Numbered from the stretch's first letter, positions 35,501 to 47,209 are shown. The stretch is DNA of 64,000 nucleotides from Hofstenia miamia (GCA_004352715.1 SCFE01000016.1:2325331-2389330), one strand, 5' to 3'. The notes: generated by a model not told the origin, from the sequence alone. Translations and numbers: made by a program.

Positions 35501-37240
35501 AAATATTCAAGCAAAGACACGCATTCGGCCGTGATCGAGTCACTTTCAATCCTTTGGGGCCCTTGTCTGTTATGAGCACATGAAGAAATCATAAGAAATA
35601 AAGAAATTTTAGCAGCTTAAGGTTAGCAATGTTCAATTCTATGTCCGAACTTTTAGCCCTCCCCCTGATTTTGATGAGGTTGGACGCCACTGATTAAGGT
35701 TCACCCCATCGCAAACGAGGACTTTCTTTTGGTGGTTTTCATTTCAATTCCATTTATTATGTCATTGTAACCATTACAAAAATTTGTTATTTGTCGGTTT
35801 TTTAAAACTAAATTTTTAAAATTTCTAAAATCCTTATAGAATCCGTAATTAGCAACTAGGGCCAGTACATAAATATCTTTGCTTATAATTTGTAGGGTAA
35901 AAATTATTTGTGATGGCTGTATAGCTATGTTATAGGTTAAAAAGGATTAAGATTTGTTTAGAAACTAAATGCTGTTTTGATTAATCGAAAAACTTTTGAG
36001 AAAGAAATTATTTCATTTTAGCAATGATAGTAGAGTCCACAATTAATACACGATTTTTCTGGAAATGGGAAATTTTAAAAAACTTTTGAATTTTCCCAAT
36101 TTTTTCGAAATAAATTATTTTTTAGAACTTCCACGCATTTTATACATTTTTGCAAAATATAAATTTATATAAATCATGTTTTATAACCAAAACTATTTAT
36201 GGTAGACTAATTTAATTAGTCTATTCTTACGGGTAAAAATCTTGTTCAATGATTTGGATTCTTAAGTACTATGCAACATTAGTTTTGAGTAAAATTAGAA
36301 TTTTTGGATCAGGTCTATAAGGATTAATCAGGTCACGTCAGGGTGGAGTCGCTAATCAGGTACAGTACAAAACAGAATTCGGATCAGGTTTGATAGCACA
36401 CATGTTGTTTGATCAATTTGGATGTAGTTTTTGTTTTATTGGATGGGAATATCTATTTATCTCAGTCTGGTTTGATATCAATAACTTATTTTACTGCTTG
36501 TCTTCTTTACATGCTATATGTGTTACAGGCTGGAGTTAAAAAACAAAAAATTATTGTTTAAGACAACAGTATATAATTTCTGCATCCTACCTATGAAAAG
36601 CCAATGGCAAGTTTTTTTTAAATTTTATCTCCAATTTTAAAATAATATAATTATAGCTATTAACTATTTATAGTTATTGTGTTCATTTGCATAAGTTAGG
36701 CTCTGCTAATAACCAAATTTAACAATGAATCCGAACACGAATTTTGAGCCTAGTTTTGCCAATCTTATTGTATTAGCTCAGTTAAGAACAATTGAGATTA
36801 AACATTTTTAATCCATTGAATAAATTTCAGCCCACATTTGAACTTCACAAATTAATCAAAAGCAGCAAAAATTCTGATAACACACATTTGAATAATATGT
36901 AAACAAAGAAATGCATGTAAACAGGATTCATAAAAATTCAAATCTCAAGTAGTTTTTGGATCCAAATCCACATCCTAAAATTGCGGTATCCTCGTATAAG
37001 CTTGGGGGCCAGACGTCATTGCTTCCAGGCCTGGGCTCTGAGTAACAGAATAATATCACTATAGTTTACAAATTCCGGATTTTGAAATCTAACAAACCAA
37101 ATTTAAAATTTTTGTATGTTGCAAAGAAGAAAATGTTGAAAAAAACTGATTTAAATTTGCTGTTAACAGCAAAATTGCCTGCTCTTAATATTAACAGCGG
37201 ATAATTCTGTTAACAGCCCATTTGCCACTCTTGAGAATAT

Positions 37241-37243
<3 letters not shown>
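35501..37243. other. AT-rich intergenic stretch
   Basis: Nothing supported. AATTAAGGTTCACCCCATCG near 35690 and CAGGTCTATAAGGATTAATC near 36315 are slightly more complex islands but carry no gene signal. Confidence 0.45.

Positions 37244-37282
<39 letters not shown>
37244..37282. repeat. (TA)n microsatellite
   Basis: Pure TA dinucleotide run. Confidence 0.95.
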
Positions 37283-37284
<2 letters not shown>

Positions 37285-38379
37285 TATTTTAAGCTTACAC
37301 ATGCAAAGAGTTGATGTTGCATATACCCAAATTTTAAACTATTACAACTATGTCTCTATCAAAACACAATGTTGATATTTTCTTTATATCAATTCTTTGT
37401 ATAACTTTAATCAGTTTTCACTTTTCCGTGAATTTCAAGTTGCTAGTTAGTATATTTTTATGATAGTTAAATTACATAAAACTAGCGAGTAGCATTACCA
37501 ATCATTATGCTTAATTTTGCTGTGATATTTTACCTTAATTAACATTGAATAATTTATATATTTAAAAATTTATTCGCTAAAGCCTAAACAATTACTCTAG
37601 GATGTGTCACCTGACATTTGTAATTGAATGTCTTTGCAACCCGAAAACTTTCAAATTTATTTGAGCGTGCCTTCCAACATTAAAAAGTACTAGGGATGTG
37701 CCAGAATCCGGTAAAATCGGCAATTACGCAACCGGATCCGGATATCCAGTTCAATTTAACTTGCTTACCTGATTTTACCGGATAACATACTCTGAAATAA
37801 AACTTGATTAAAAAATGGAATTTTCGAGGAAAAGGTATATTTTTCCGTGATATGGGAGTTGGCATGCAATGAAACAAGTTCTTTTTATGACATATCAGGA
37901 AGTAGTCTATTTAATATTTATTTACTTTCATTCGCAAGAGGTCGATACTAGATGAGAAATTAGATTGTTCTTAATTCATAATTACTGCAACTAAGACCAT
38001 AAAAGTCATATTTTTTTCTATTGGTTTATTTTGCAGTCTGCTTAAAATTAGATGGTTTTCAAACCTGGGGTGCAGTTAAGTAGGAAGTTATAAAGTCATA
38101 AAAAGTCATATTTGTGATTTTGAAAAATACAGTAATATTTGTTTGTGAAATGTCATAAAAGTGATATTTTGGCATAGTTTTATTAAATTAAGAAATAACT
38201 TAAAAATTAATGCTGGATTATGAATGCTTTAAATCATTTGATCAATTTCAATTAAAGCATTTACTGGCCTAACCCCCGAGAAGTCTAATTACTAACTAGT
38301 TGTTGACCCAACTCGACCCAAGTTTCGACGCGTTTCTAGGACTGGCCATGTATGCTGGCAGCTGAAAAAATATTAAAGG

Positions 38380-38382
<3 letters not shown>

Positions 38383-38419
<37 letters not shown>
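38383..38419. repeat. (TA)n microsatellite
   Basis: Pure TA run inside the hAT-like region. Confidence 0.95.
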
Positions 38420-38422
<3 letters not shown>

Positions 38423-38846
38423 GTCACGTAAATGTCAACCAACCTTGTACAATTCATTATGTATAAAATGAATTAATATTGGCTTTAAGCACACCCTAAT
38501 GCTACTTAATACATTTGGGTTTGCAATTTTGTAGCAGATTTTCAATGAGTAATATCTTTAACAAATCATAATAATAATTTTTCAGTGCTAATCATGTGAT
38601 TACCTAATTATTTTCAACTGTGTAGTACCACCGCAAGACTTAATTTGTCAAGGCAATAAAATTCATTGTGTAATATAAGCTTAAGCTTATTAGCATTACA
38701 TTAAATGTGAATAATTTACTAGTCATGCAAGAGTGTATTCCTACCACAAAAAGTTGAAGTTTATTTTATTTATCACATAAATTATATAGCTCGACCGGCT
38801 ATATTCTCCCAGGGATGAACTTTGCTGTGATTAAGATATAGATGCT

Positions 38847-39869
38847 NNNNNNNNNNNNNNNNNNNNNNNNNNNNNNNNNNNNNNNNNNNNNNNNNNNNNN
38901 NNNNNNNNNNNNNNNNNNNNNNNNNNNNNNNNNNNNNNNNNNNNNNNNNNNNNNNNNNNNNNNNNNNNNNNNNNNNNNNNNNNNNNNNNNNNNNNNNNNN
39001 NNNNNNNNNNNNNNNNNNNNNNNNNNNNNNNNNNNNNNNNNNNNNNNNNNNNNNNNNNNNNNNNNNNNNNNNNNNNNNNNNNNNNNNNNNNNNNNNNNNN
39101 NNNNNNNNNNNNNNNNNNNNNNNNNNNNNNNNNNNNNNNNNNNNNNNNNNNNNNNNNNNNNNNNNNNNNNNNNNNNNNNNNNNNNNNNNNNNNNNNNNNN
39201 NNNNNNNNNNNNNNNNNNNNNNNNNNNNNNNNNNNNNNNNNNNNNNNNNNNNNNNNNNNNNNNNNNNNNNNNNNNNNNNNNNNNNNNNNNNNNNNNNNNN
39301 NNNNNNNNNNNNNNNNNNNNNNNNNNNNNNNNNNNNNNNNNNNNNNNNNNNNNNNNNNNNNNNNNNNNNNNNNNNNNNNNNNNNNNNNNNNNNNNNNNNN
39401 NNNNNNNNNNNNNNNNNNNNNNNNNNNNNNNNNNNNNNNNNNNNNNNNNNNNNNNNNNNNNNNNNNNNNNNNNNNNNNNNNNNNNNNNNNNNNNNNNNNN
39501 NNNNNNNNNNNNNNNNNNNNNNNNNNNNNNNNNNNNNNNNNNNNNNNNNNNNNNNNNNNNNNNNNNNNNNNNNNNNNNNNNNNNNNNNNNNNNNNNNNNN
39601 NNNNNNNNNNNNNNNNNNNNNNNNNNNNNNNNNNNNNNNNNNNNNNNNNNNNNNNNNNNNNNNNNNNNNNNNNNNNNNNNNNNNNNNNNNNNNNNNNNNN
39701 NNNNNNNNNNNNNNNNNNNNNNNNNNNNNNNNNNNNNNNNNNNNNNNNNNNNNNNNNNNNNNNNNNNNNNNNNNNNNNNNNNNNNNNNNNNNNNNNNNNN
39801 NNNNNNNNNNNNNNNNNNNNNNNNNNNNNNNNNNNNNNNNNNNNNNTGTATATATATATATATATATAT
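38847..39869. other. 1000-N assembly gap followed by (TA)n
   Basis: N at 38847-39846, then a TA microsatellite (about 39849-39869). Frames across it are artefacts. Confidence 0.98.
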
Positions 39870-39989
39870 TTATTTCATGGATATTTTGCAAGGCATACAT
39901 GTTGCAGAAGTATGCAATGCGTATTCAGACTTAATATATGAGGTTTAACACATAATCGCTTCAATTACGGCTGCTTTCATAAATTATCA

Positions 39990-40330
39990 AAGTTGTTCAA
40001 TGTTTGACAGAGTTAAAATCCCACCAGATGTTGTTATTACTCCCATCCTTGATCTTCGAAATGATACATGTGAAATATTGGCCTATATCAAATCACGATT
40101 AGAAAATACCAGTTTCACTGCAATAATGGAAGGAAAGCGGATGGACATTTAATCGGAATTGTGACGTCAAGTTACGAAAGTGTCAAGCAACATCGTCTGC
40201 AGTTGAAAGATGTTTCTCTTGACCTATGACAGAAATTTAGCCCCAATAATATATGGAAATGTATGTGCTGCTATTATAATTCAGTGAAGAAATTGCATTA
40301 AAAAATCGACATACTATTATGTAAGTGTTT
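39990..40330 (+). pseudogene. hAT transposase C-terminal relic
   Basis: A frame beginning FDRVKIPPDVVITPILDLRN resembles the segment containing the last conserved acidic residue. After a frame change, SSAVERCFS (about 40194-40220) matches the hATC signature (S-x2-x-ER-x-FS), and then YDRNLAPIIYGN. At least two frame changes and a stop are present, so it is dead. It supports the hAT assignment of the surrounding element. Confidence 0.6.
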
Positions 40331-40584
40331 TTGTTTTATATTGCTTAAATAGATCATTTTGAAAAATAGTTGGTAATATTTTAGGGCATATTTAACTAAA
40401 TTCCGTCATATTTTGTTATAAAAATAAGATCATATTTTCTTTTTTTAAAGTAATATTTCTGGTTGCTCTAGTTATAATTGAACAATATATTATCCGGTAT
40501 CCGGTATCCGGCAGTCAAATTTTCCGGAATAATCCGGTAACCGGTATATTCAATTCACTATCCGGAACCAGGTAAAGTTGCTAT

Positions 40585-41231
40585 ATTTGTATTAGGCTTC
40601 CCAAATTTCAAGTGTAATTCCTATAGATTAAATTTTTTTATTATAAATAGCCTGTGTAGAAATTGTTGATACGTTCCATAAAAAACTGAAGTCAAATTAA
40701 AAGCAGAACAACTCAATTTATAGAAAATTATTGAGAGATTCCAGAAAGCAAATTTAATTATTATTCTAATTGCAATACAGTAGATTGCTGAAACTATAAA
40801 AATTTTTGAATTTTTTATTTTCATCTGTGTTGTAGCAGAAAACCAGACAAGCTTATACTGTGTAATGTACATAACACATCATATGCTTGGCTGAACGAGT
40901 CAATGAACCTGTTTTCAATTGGGACAAATAAATGTAAGAGACGAGCTATATTGAACAGTTTATTACTACTTCCGACCAACGAGAAACAGTTTATTAGTAA
41001 GCTTTAATAATGGCTGTATACGATTTGTTTAGACATGGAATTGTATCTAAATCTATGTTCATAAAACATATTTTTAATTACAATCTGAATTGAGGTGAGA
41101 AGATTCTATTGGAGTCAATGATTTGCAATAAATCAAGTCACAAACTTTTAAAAATGACATTACTGAAAATTACTATTGGAAGGATGTTGATCAATTTTAA
41201 AAATTAGATAGTTTCGCGTTATCTCTCTATA
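40585..41231. other. AT-rich non-coding stretch
   Basis: No gene seen. A reverse 83-codon frame (40872-40621) is hydrophobic and AT-driven. Confidence 0.45.
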
Positions 41232-41772
41232 CCCCGTCAAATAATTGTAAAATATACTAATTCATCATTAAAACAATTATAGATTTAACCCGAAACCTAA
41301 CCTTTACACTAATCCAAACCATAACTTTAACCCTAACTTCAGATAACTCACACTAAGCCCTACCCCAACCCAAACCATATCCTATGCATTGTGTTAGGAG
41401 GAATAAGCAAATATAGTATTAATACCAGTAATTTTCAACATGAACTATAAATTAATTATAATATACTAATACAAATATGCTAATTAGTAGGTAGTTCAAC
41501 CACGTGACTTGTGTTTGGTTTACAAACAATTATAAGACTTGACAACATAAAGTGCTTTTTTCCCTCACTTCTTTTCACATAGTAACTTTGTTTATATAAT
41601 TCAAACTGAATATGTTTTCATTGAGTCGATTCTGTCATGATGAGAAACATGGTATGTTAGATTTATAGTTTGGGGTAAGATTAGGGTTAGGGTAGAGTTT
41701 ATCCTAAGCTTATGATTATGTTTTGGGTTTGGTTGTTGATGAATTAGTAATTTTTGCAATATTTGAATGGGG
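41232..41772. mobile_element. Fold-back (MITE-like) element with telomere-like internal arms
   Basis: The left arm CCCCGTCAAATAATTGTAAA...CTAATTCATCA (41232-41266) is mirrored by the right arm, whose reverse complement is CCCCATTCAAATATTGCAAA...CTAATTCATCA (41738-41772). Inside each arm lies degenerate CCCTAA/TTAGGG repeat: AACCTAACC...AACCCTAACTTC on the left and GATTAGGGTTAGGGTAG on the right. There is no coding capacity. The 541-bp size and long imperfect inverted ends fit a non-autonomous DNA transposon. Target-site duplication is not clear. Confidence 0.65.
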
Positions 41773-42133
41773 AAGGGGGCTTCCCCAAAGGAAACCTAAA
41801 ATTTTAATATAATTATTTGTATGTTAATGCATATAAAAACATACAGAAAATCCTCACTGTCTACCATTGCTTTGTATTTATATATTTGAGTTTTATAAAC
41901 AATTTTGTTGTTGGGATTTGCGGGGAAATATTTATTTCTGTGGTGTAGATTTGTCGTCATTTCTTGAGGTGTGGAGTAGGTCGAAATTGTTACCCCACGG
42001 CAATCCTGGTAAAGAATAATATCAAACAAAGGTGACTTATATAGGCCATTCCCAAAGAGTGATCAGGAATGAGCTGCGATAAGTTAATTTCTGTTGTATG
42101 TTTTTTATTAGCAGACATCATCTATTTATTTAA
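41773..42133. other. Non-coding stretch
   Basis: No gene supported. A reverse 77-codon frame (42029-41796) has no recognisable motif. Confidence 0.4.
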
Positions 42134-43159
42134 GTGTCTTGAATAGTTTACCTGCATGTCATTGAGGCTTTGTACTATATTTAGTGAATTATTGATAAAA
42201 ATTATTACTCAAATATTTGAATAGCAAATATCTTCTAATTAATGAGTCTTTCATAATTCAAAAGCTTCTCAAGGCTAAATAATCTTTAGAAATGACATTT
42301 GACCGAGATAGCTTTATGTTTAAACTTTGAAATTTGTATCTCCATTTATCAACCATAATTTGGCAAAAATTAAATAAATACAAATTATTTTAATAGTTGT
42401 TCGAATGATTTCCATTCAAACAAGTGAGAGGTATAACAAGGAGGCCGCGATTATTTCATTCGAGGCTCTGAAAAGCACCGTTGACGCGAATGGCAATTCC
42501 AATGATACGCATAGCAAACTAGCAGCGCTATTTCTAGCGCTCAACAAAGAAGAACTGCTATCGCTGCATACATTTTTCAGGGAGCACTCGAACATGTTTA
42601 CAACGTCATCCACATCGACGCATTCACACGAAGCACGACATCAGGANGTGTCTTGAATAGTTTACCTGCATGTCATTGAGGCTTTGTACTATATTTAGTG
42701 AATTATTGATAAAAATTATTACACAAATATTTGAATAGCAAATATCTTCTAATTAATGAGTCTTTCATAATTCAAAAGCTTCTCAAGGCTAAATAATCTT
42801 TAGAAATGACATTTGACCGAGATAGCTTTATGTTTAAACTTTGAAATTTGTATCTCCATTTATCAACCATAATTTGGCAAAAATTAAATAAATACAAATT
42901 ATTTTAATAGTTGTTCGAATGATTTCCATTCAAACAAGTGAGAGGTATAACAAGGAGGCCGCGATTATTTCATTCGAGGCTCTGAAAAGCACCGTTGACG
43001 CGAATGGCAATTCCAATGATACGCATAGCAAACTAGTAGCGCTATTTCTAGCGCTCAACAAAGAAGAACTGCTATCGCTGCATACATTTTTCAGGGAGCA
43101 CTCGAACATGTTTACAACGTCATCCACATCGACGCATTCACACGAAGCACGACATCAGG
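42134..43159. repeat. 513-bp near-identical duplication around a single n at 42646
   Basis: Bases 42134-42645 recur at 42647-43158 almost without change, and the n marks the join. This doubles the start of the LINE ORF1 (42405 and 42919). It looks like an unmerged contig overlap. Confidence 0.8.
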
Positions 43160-43690
43160 AAAAAACATCTAGTAATCCGACCACATCCTGTAGCTCGTCT
43201 CGACATCATAGGAAGGTACATAATATTAAAGTAGGTAAAAATTTTTTAGTGTTAGGTAGCTGTATGTTTAGGAAATTGCGAACGAAAAATTTAATTAAAA
43301 ACCAAAAAGGCACATTTCACTCATATCCAGGAGCATGCATTTCTGAATTACAACACACGTTCGAATTATATCCCCAAACACACATCGAAATTACGAAGCT
43401 AAGTATTTGAACCTTATTAAAGTTATTAGACACAAGTTTAATCCTACAAGACTTTTCTCAGCGAACTTCCTCTTTTCTGCAATAGGTTACTTCAGAGTAA
43501 CAACGAAATAGTTAAAGTGAACAAAAGTATTTTTAACTTGTCTCAAAAATTAAACTTCTCAGTATTTAAGCTATTCACAAATTTTTGTTTATGTTCTAAG
43601 ATCATCAATAGCAATCTCCTATCAAAAGACGGAATATATATTTCACATAACGGAATGGCAAAATTCGTAGTTACTGTCAAATCGCTTTTT
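42919..43690 (+). pseudogene. LINE ORF1 with SGNH/esterase-like domain
   Basis: An open frame (42919-43410, 163 codons) begins MISIQTSERYNKEAAIISFE, has a Ser/Thr/His-rich middle, then FLVLGSCMFRKLRTKNLI followed by FHSYPGACISELQHTFELYP. The second part matches esterase block I of CR1/L2 ORF1 proteins, where GDSM is expected; here it is GSCM, losing the aspartate. In another frame (43517-43690), NLLSKDGIYISHNGMAKFVV matches block V (D-x2-H), here D-G-I-Y with the histidine replaced. So the domain is recognisable but likely inactive and frameshifted. ORF1 proteins bind the LINE RNA. Confidence 0.6.
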
Positions 43691-44282
43691 AGCCGCCATC
43701 GCAACGTAAAGGACCGCATGTCAAACACCCGCCGTCCAAGACTGCGAAAGCTTCGCCCCTCGTTACTTGCCACCGCGCAATCCGTTTCATCATTCGACCA
43801 CCGCCACGCCTTTCTACCATAGGCGCTCATACGTGTAAGCCAGGCAAGCAGTGCTTGCCCATTAATTCTTTAATAAATGAATTTCATTTTTAATTGTATG
43901 AATTTATATCTATACAATTGTAAAAATGGTAAATTCTTAGTTTGCGTTAAAACAACATTCATTACGATTTGCTTTAAAAATAATTAAAAGATTGCGCCAC
44001 AGCAAGCAGATGCCTTAATGCTCGCTCAAGCAATTAAATTATATCCGTTTTCTTCATCTCATTGTGCGAAGATTTAGCTACCAAGGCAAGCAGTCCGTTC
44101 ATTGCTTCGCATTTATCGAAACACTGTTGTTGTAAAAGAATCAGGCGAAATATTTTCATTCCATACAATAACCCAAAAGTAAACATGATATTATTTAAAT
44201 ATCAATCAGATACATTGCTCTATTCAAGCAGTGCCGGAAACAGAATATATATTTTCTCAATCTTGAAAAACGTTGTAATTAA
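43691..44282. other. C-rich patch and spacer between LINE parts
   Basis: 43690-43830 is markedly richer in CCGCC/CGCC words than its surroundings. A perfect palindrome, GGCAAGCA-G-TGCTTGCC, lies at 43843-43859. The rest is AT-rich with no gene. A reverse 95-codon frame over the C-rich patch is not recognisable. Confidence 0.5.
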
Positions 44283-45378
44283 TCTAAGATAAGATAAGAT
44301 AAGATAAGATATTCTATATTCAGATAAATGTTTACAATTCAATAACTGATAATTTATCTGAATAGCGTCGTAAATTACAAAAACAAAAAAGTAACCAATC
44401 TACAAATCAACATACATTACAAAAAGTAACAATTCTTACAGGCTATGGATGAATTACTTTATATTGCTATTTTAATGACGAGTTATCGTATAGTCATTGT
44501 TGTAAAATTTAAATCCTAACCATGATGTACCTAAAATATATTTTTGCTTAAGGAAGATTTTTAAACGCTTTTTAAAAGATTTCAATTTTTCAATGCTTTT
44601 AATTTCTTTACGTAGCGAATTCCAGGTTCAAATTGCGACATTTATGAAAGATTTCTTCAAAACTTTTTTCTTATACTTAACACATGTAAAAATTTTAGAT
44701 CTTGAATTCTGTTTATACGCAAATCCCGGGAATTTAATTGAATTATAAGGCGGTAGATTTTTTACTAGTTTGAAAAATGTTAGCAAGGTATTTAAAATGA
44801 CGAGTTGTTTTGGAAAGAGAATTGACCTAGAAATGTAATGTTTAGTTTTCGATGAGTTTTTTTGCTGAAATATTCAGTGCCCATTTTAATTGAATGTCAA
44901 GTTTTCTATAAAGCACATCACTTAGATCAGTAAATAAGATGTTTGCATAATTAAGGTGGCTCATGATAAAAGCATGGAAGAATTGAATAATTGCACAAGG
45001 TGGTAACTGCTTAACTACTAGTGTCATACTTTTTATACCTATAGCTAGTTTTCTAACTGTTATGTTAATGTGAGTGTTGAACTTTAACTTTGAGTCAATG
45101 GTTACTCCTAAGTACTTGAAAGTGTCTACAATAGGTACATTAATATTATTAATTTTCAAAGTCATTTTGGAAACATCGTAGTTATTTTTATTGGGCTGTA
45201 AAATACAAAATTCCGTCTTAGCTTCATTAATTATCAACTTATGCATTGAAAAATATTTTGACAATTTGTTGCAATTGAATTCTATTGATTCCACTGCTGG
45301 GTGCATTGATGTATTATCGCTGAAGATGCAGGTATCATCGGCATATTGAATTAGATTGCAATTGGTTATTGACTGCAT
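44283..45378 (-). mobile_element. LINE 3' fragment in reverse orientation
   Basis: Read on the minus strand, 45378-44842 is the RT from motif C onward (LIQYADDTCIFSDNTSMH, then FKYLGVTIDSKLKFNTHIN), followed by an ORF2 tail, a 3' UTR, and a (TTATC)n tail (+ strand 44284-44310). It is about 90 percent or more alike by eye to the plus-strand copy at 47.8-48.8 kb, and its frame is open for 178 codons, so it is fairly young. It lies exactly between ORF1 and the 2A-like start of ORF2, with TAATT at both edges as a possible short target duplication. Confidence 0.85.
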
Positions 45379-45650
45379 AATTGGTTATTGATTGGCATTG
45401 AAACTAATCCCGGTCCGATCTTAAATTTTCAATCATACATCAAAAAATTGAATACCAGCTCAGATATATTGATTTATGTACATTTAAATTTTCAGAATCT
45501 AAGAATTAAAAATTTCGAATATATGGAATTCATTTCAAGCTCTAAAAATGATTTAATTCTCGCAATTTCCGAAACTTGGTTAGAAAACGAAGATCTAGAT
45601 AACTCATGGATTGTTAATGAAACTTATGAAATATTTAAAATGGATAGAAT
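45379..45650 (+). pseudogene. LINE ORF2 N-terminus: 2A-like peptide and endonuclease
   Basis: NWLLIGIETNPGP (45379-45417) matches the 2A-like consensus (D-x-E-x-NPGP), with G replacing the usual D. In viruses and some LINEs this motif makes the ribosome skip the last Gly-Pro bond. It is followed by the APE-type endonuclease start: VHLNFQNLRIKNFEYMEF (block with N), then ILAISETWLENEDLDNSW (catalytic E), then EIFKMDRILNKS. The frame then enters a C-rich stretch (45655-45845) that looks foreign, and the endonuclease is lost. A stop lies 8 bases before this segment. Confidence 0.75.
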
Positions 45651-46087
45651 TTTGAACAAATCGTTTCCGCCTCAACACCGGTTCTCAAACGCCCGCCAAC
45701 CATTTTTACAAACGCCGCCCAACACCTTTGAACAATCCCCGCCAAAACATGCCTTACTTTCACCACCAATAAACATATGACGAAGTTATGCCGATATTCT
45801 CTCAACATCACCGTCGTTATCACCGCCGAGCTTCAGAGGATTAGAAACTTCCTTAGACTTTTCTAATGATGGTAAATTTCATTTTAATATATTTGACTTT
45901 CATTGGGTTACAGCGAATTTTTCACCTAATTTATGCTATCGCTAATAACTCACTTTCTTTCATATATTTAATTCTAATTATTCTTAACTCAAAATTCAAT
46001 ATTACCTGTGTTAGAGAAACCTTACCTATATGTTTGCATAAGTTAAGATATTGCTTTAATAAATATGGCCATTTTTCTAAGAACATG
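45651..46087. other. C-rich insert and unassigned stretch within the LINE
   Basis: 45655-45845 has dense CCGCC/CCACC words and would encode a proline-rich tail with no likeness to endonuclease. It is probably an insertion. 45846-46087 is AT-rich and possibly decayed endonuclease. Confidence 0.4.
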
Positions 46088-46560
46088 ATTTAGTTGCTCT
46101 TCAAAATTTAGATGTATGTCAAAAATTATTCCGAGGTACTTAAAAGACTCAACCTGTTTTATTTGAATGCCGTTGAAATTAAGTTTGTATCTTGAAGTAT
46201 CAGTAGATTTAGTTTTTGATTTAACAATACAGAATTGAGTTTTTAGTGGATTTACTCTTAGTTTTATAGAAGGAAAATATTTAGCAAAAGAAGCACAGTT
46301 TGTTTCGAGAGTTTGAACCGCTTTTTCGGGAATTTATTAGAATGAAATAATATTGTGTCATCTGCATATTGTATAACGTCACATGTTACTTTTTCGGACA
46401 AATCATTTATGTAAATATTAAATAATAAGGGACCCAAAATTTTACCCTGAGGAACCCCATTTTAGTGCATACCCAATCTGAAAAAGATTTATTAATTTTA
46501 TTTCTTTGCGATTGTATAAGTAACTGGAGATAAGACCTATCATAACATTCTATCTTACTT
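46088..46560 (-). pseudogene. Second LINE subfamily RT fragment (reverse)
   Basis: The minus strand gives [29 protein letters not shown] (motif B), [13 protein letters not shown] (motif C with YADD), and ESFKYLGIIFD, the thumb motif. Residues differ clearly from the neighbouring copies (TILFHSN against TCIFSDN), so this is a separate subfamily of the same LINE clade. Frameshifts occur near 46330 and 46460. Confidence 0.8.
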
Positions 46561-46774
46561 AGGATTTTCTAGTAATAGCAAGCAATTGATAACTAGTTAC
46601 CTCAATCAAAGATTCCAAAGAGTTAAATTAAATTATATTGAAAGGAATTGAAATATCTATATTTAGAGTTGTTTTTACAATATGAAATACTGTTTACAAC
46701 TCTAAATAGCGTCAAACAATAGAAATAAAGGAACAAAACACATAAAAAGATAATATTTACAAAAATAATTACAA
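46561..46774 (+). pseudogene. Small LINE RT fragment followed by a hairpin
   Basis: GFSSNSKQLITSYLNQRFQR (46563-46622) duplicates the segment at 47628-47690 in the longer copy. It abuts the reverse fragment directly. A 13-bp inverted repeat, TATTTAGAGTTGT at 46660-46672 with ACAACTCTAAATA at 46696-46708, follows. Confidence 0.7.
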
Positions 46775-47209
46775 TTAGTAGCTTGGGCTATGGCGAATTT
46801 TGGTTAGATAATAAAAAAAATCACAAATTATAAGCAATCTAAATCAAACTTAATTGATGTGATTAAAGATCAAAATGGAAATAATCTAACCGACAATTTA
46901 GAAATTTCTAATGAATTAAACAAGACTTTTGTCAACTTAGGAAATTACAAAGGGCCCCTTATTAAATACAAAAACCTCTCACACAAAATCTTTACACCTG
47001 AATTTAATTTCCGATTCTCAACTACCTATGAAATTATTAAATCGATTCTTAAGCTTAAGTCCAACAAATCAAGTGGTCCCTCAAATATCCCCTCCTGGGC
47101 TCTTAAAATGACTGCAGATATCATTGCAAGTCCTTTAAATTTCATCTTTAATGAATCTATAAAATGCAATCACTTCCCAGATTATCTAAAACTTGCTCAC
47201 ATTACTCCT

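Larger units (their letters stand above)
37691..40584 (+). mobile_element. hAT-type element with ATCCGGT-rich ends (contains a gap)
   Basis: The left end reads TAGGGATGTGCCAGAATCCGG with further CCGGATCCGGATATCC and TTTTACCGGAT motifs. The right end (40490-40584) has repeated ATCCGGTATCCGG, AATCCGGTAACCGGTAT and TATCCGGAACCAGG. In reverse complement the two ends share spaced TCCGG words and a common TAG start, but the inverted repeat itself is poor. Clustered subterminal motifs of this kind are typical transposase-binding arrays of hAT elements. A hATC relic lies inside near the right end. Most of the body is in the 1000-N gap or unrecognisable. Boundaries are approximate. Confidence 0.6.

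Noticed and set aside
41278-41760. True telomere or chromosome end
   Set aside because: The CCCTAA/TTAGGG repeats are degenerate, few, in opposite orientations and enclosed by inverted arms; a fold-back element explains them better.
42405-42656. Separate gene at 42405 identical to the LINE ORF1 start
   Set aside because: It ends at a single n and duplicates 42919 onward; treated as an unmerged contig overlap, not a second gene.
43543-43830. 95-codon reverse frame with Arg/Trp/Ser content
   Set aside because: It lies antisense to the LINE ORF1 end and the C-rich patch, with no homology; most likely a shadow.
44283-45650. Simple twin-priming (5' inversion) of one LINE
   Set aside because: The inverted segment starts at the extreme ORF2 N-terminus while the 3' segment starts in RT motif C, with a large stretch missing between; separate insertion fits better.
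46775-46810. Reverse-strand LINE 3' end suggested by a GGCTATGG word
   Set aside because: The surrounding sequence translates in the plus direction into the pre-RT region; the word match is chance.
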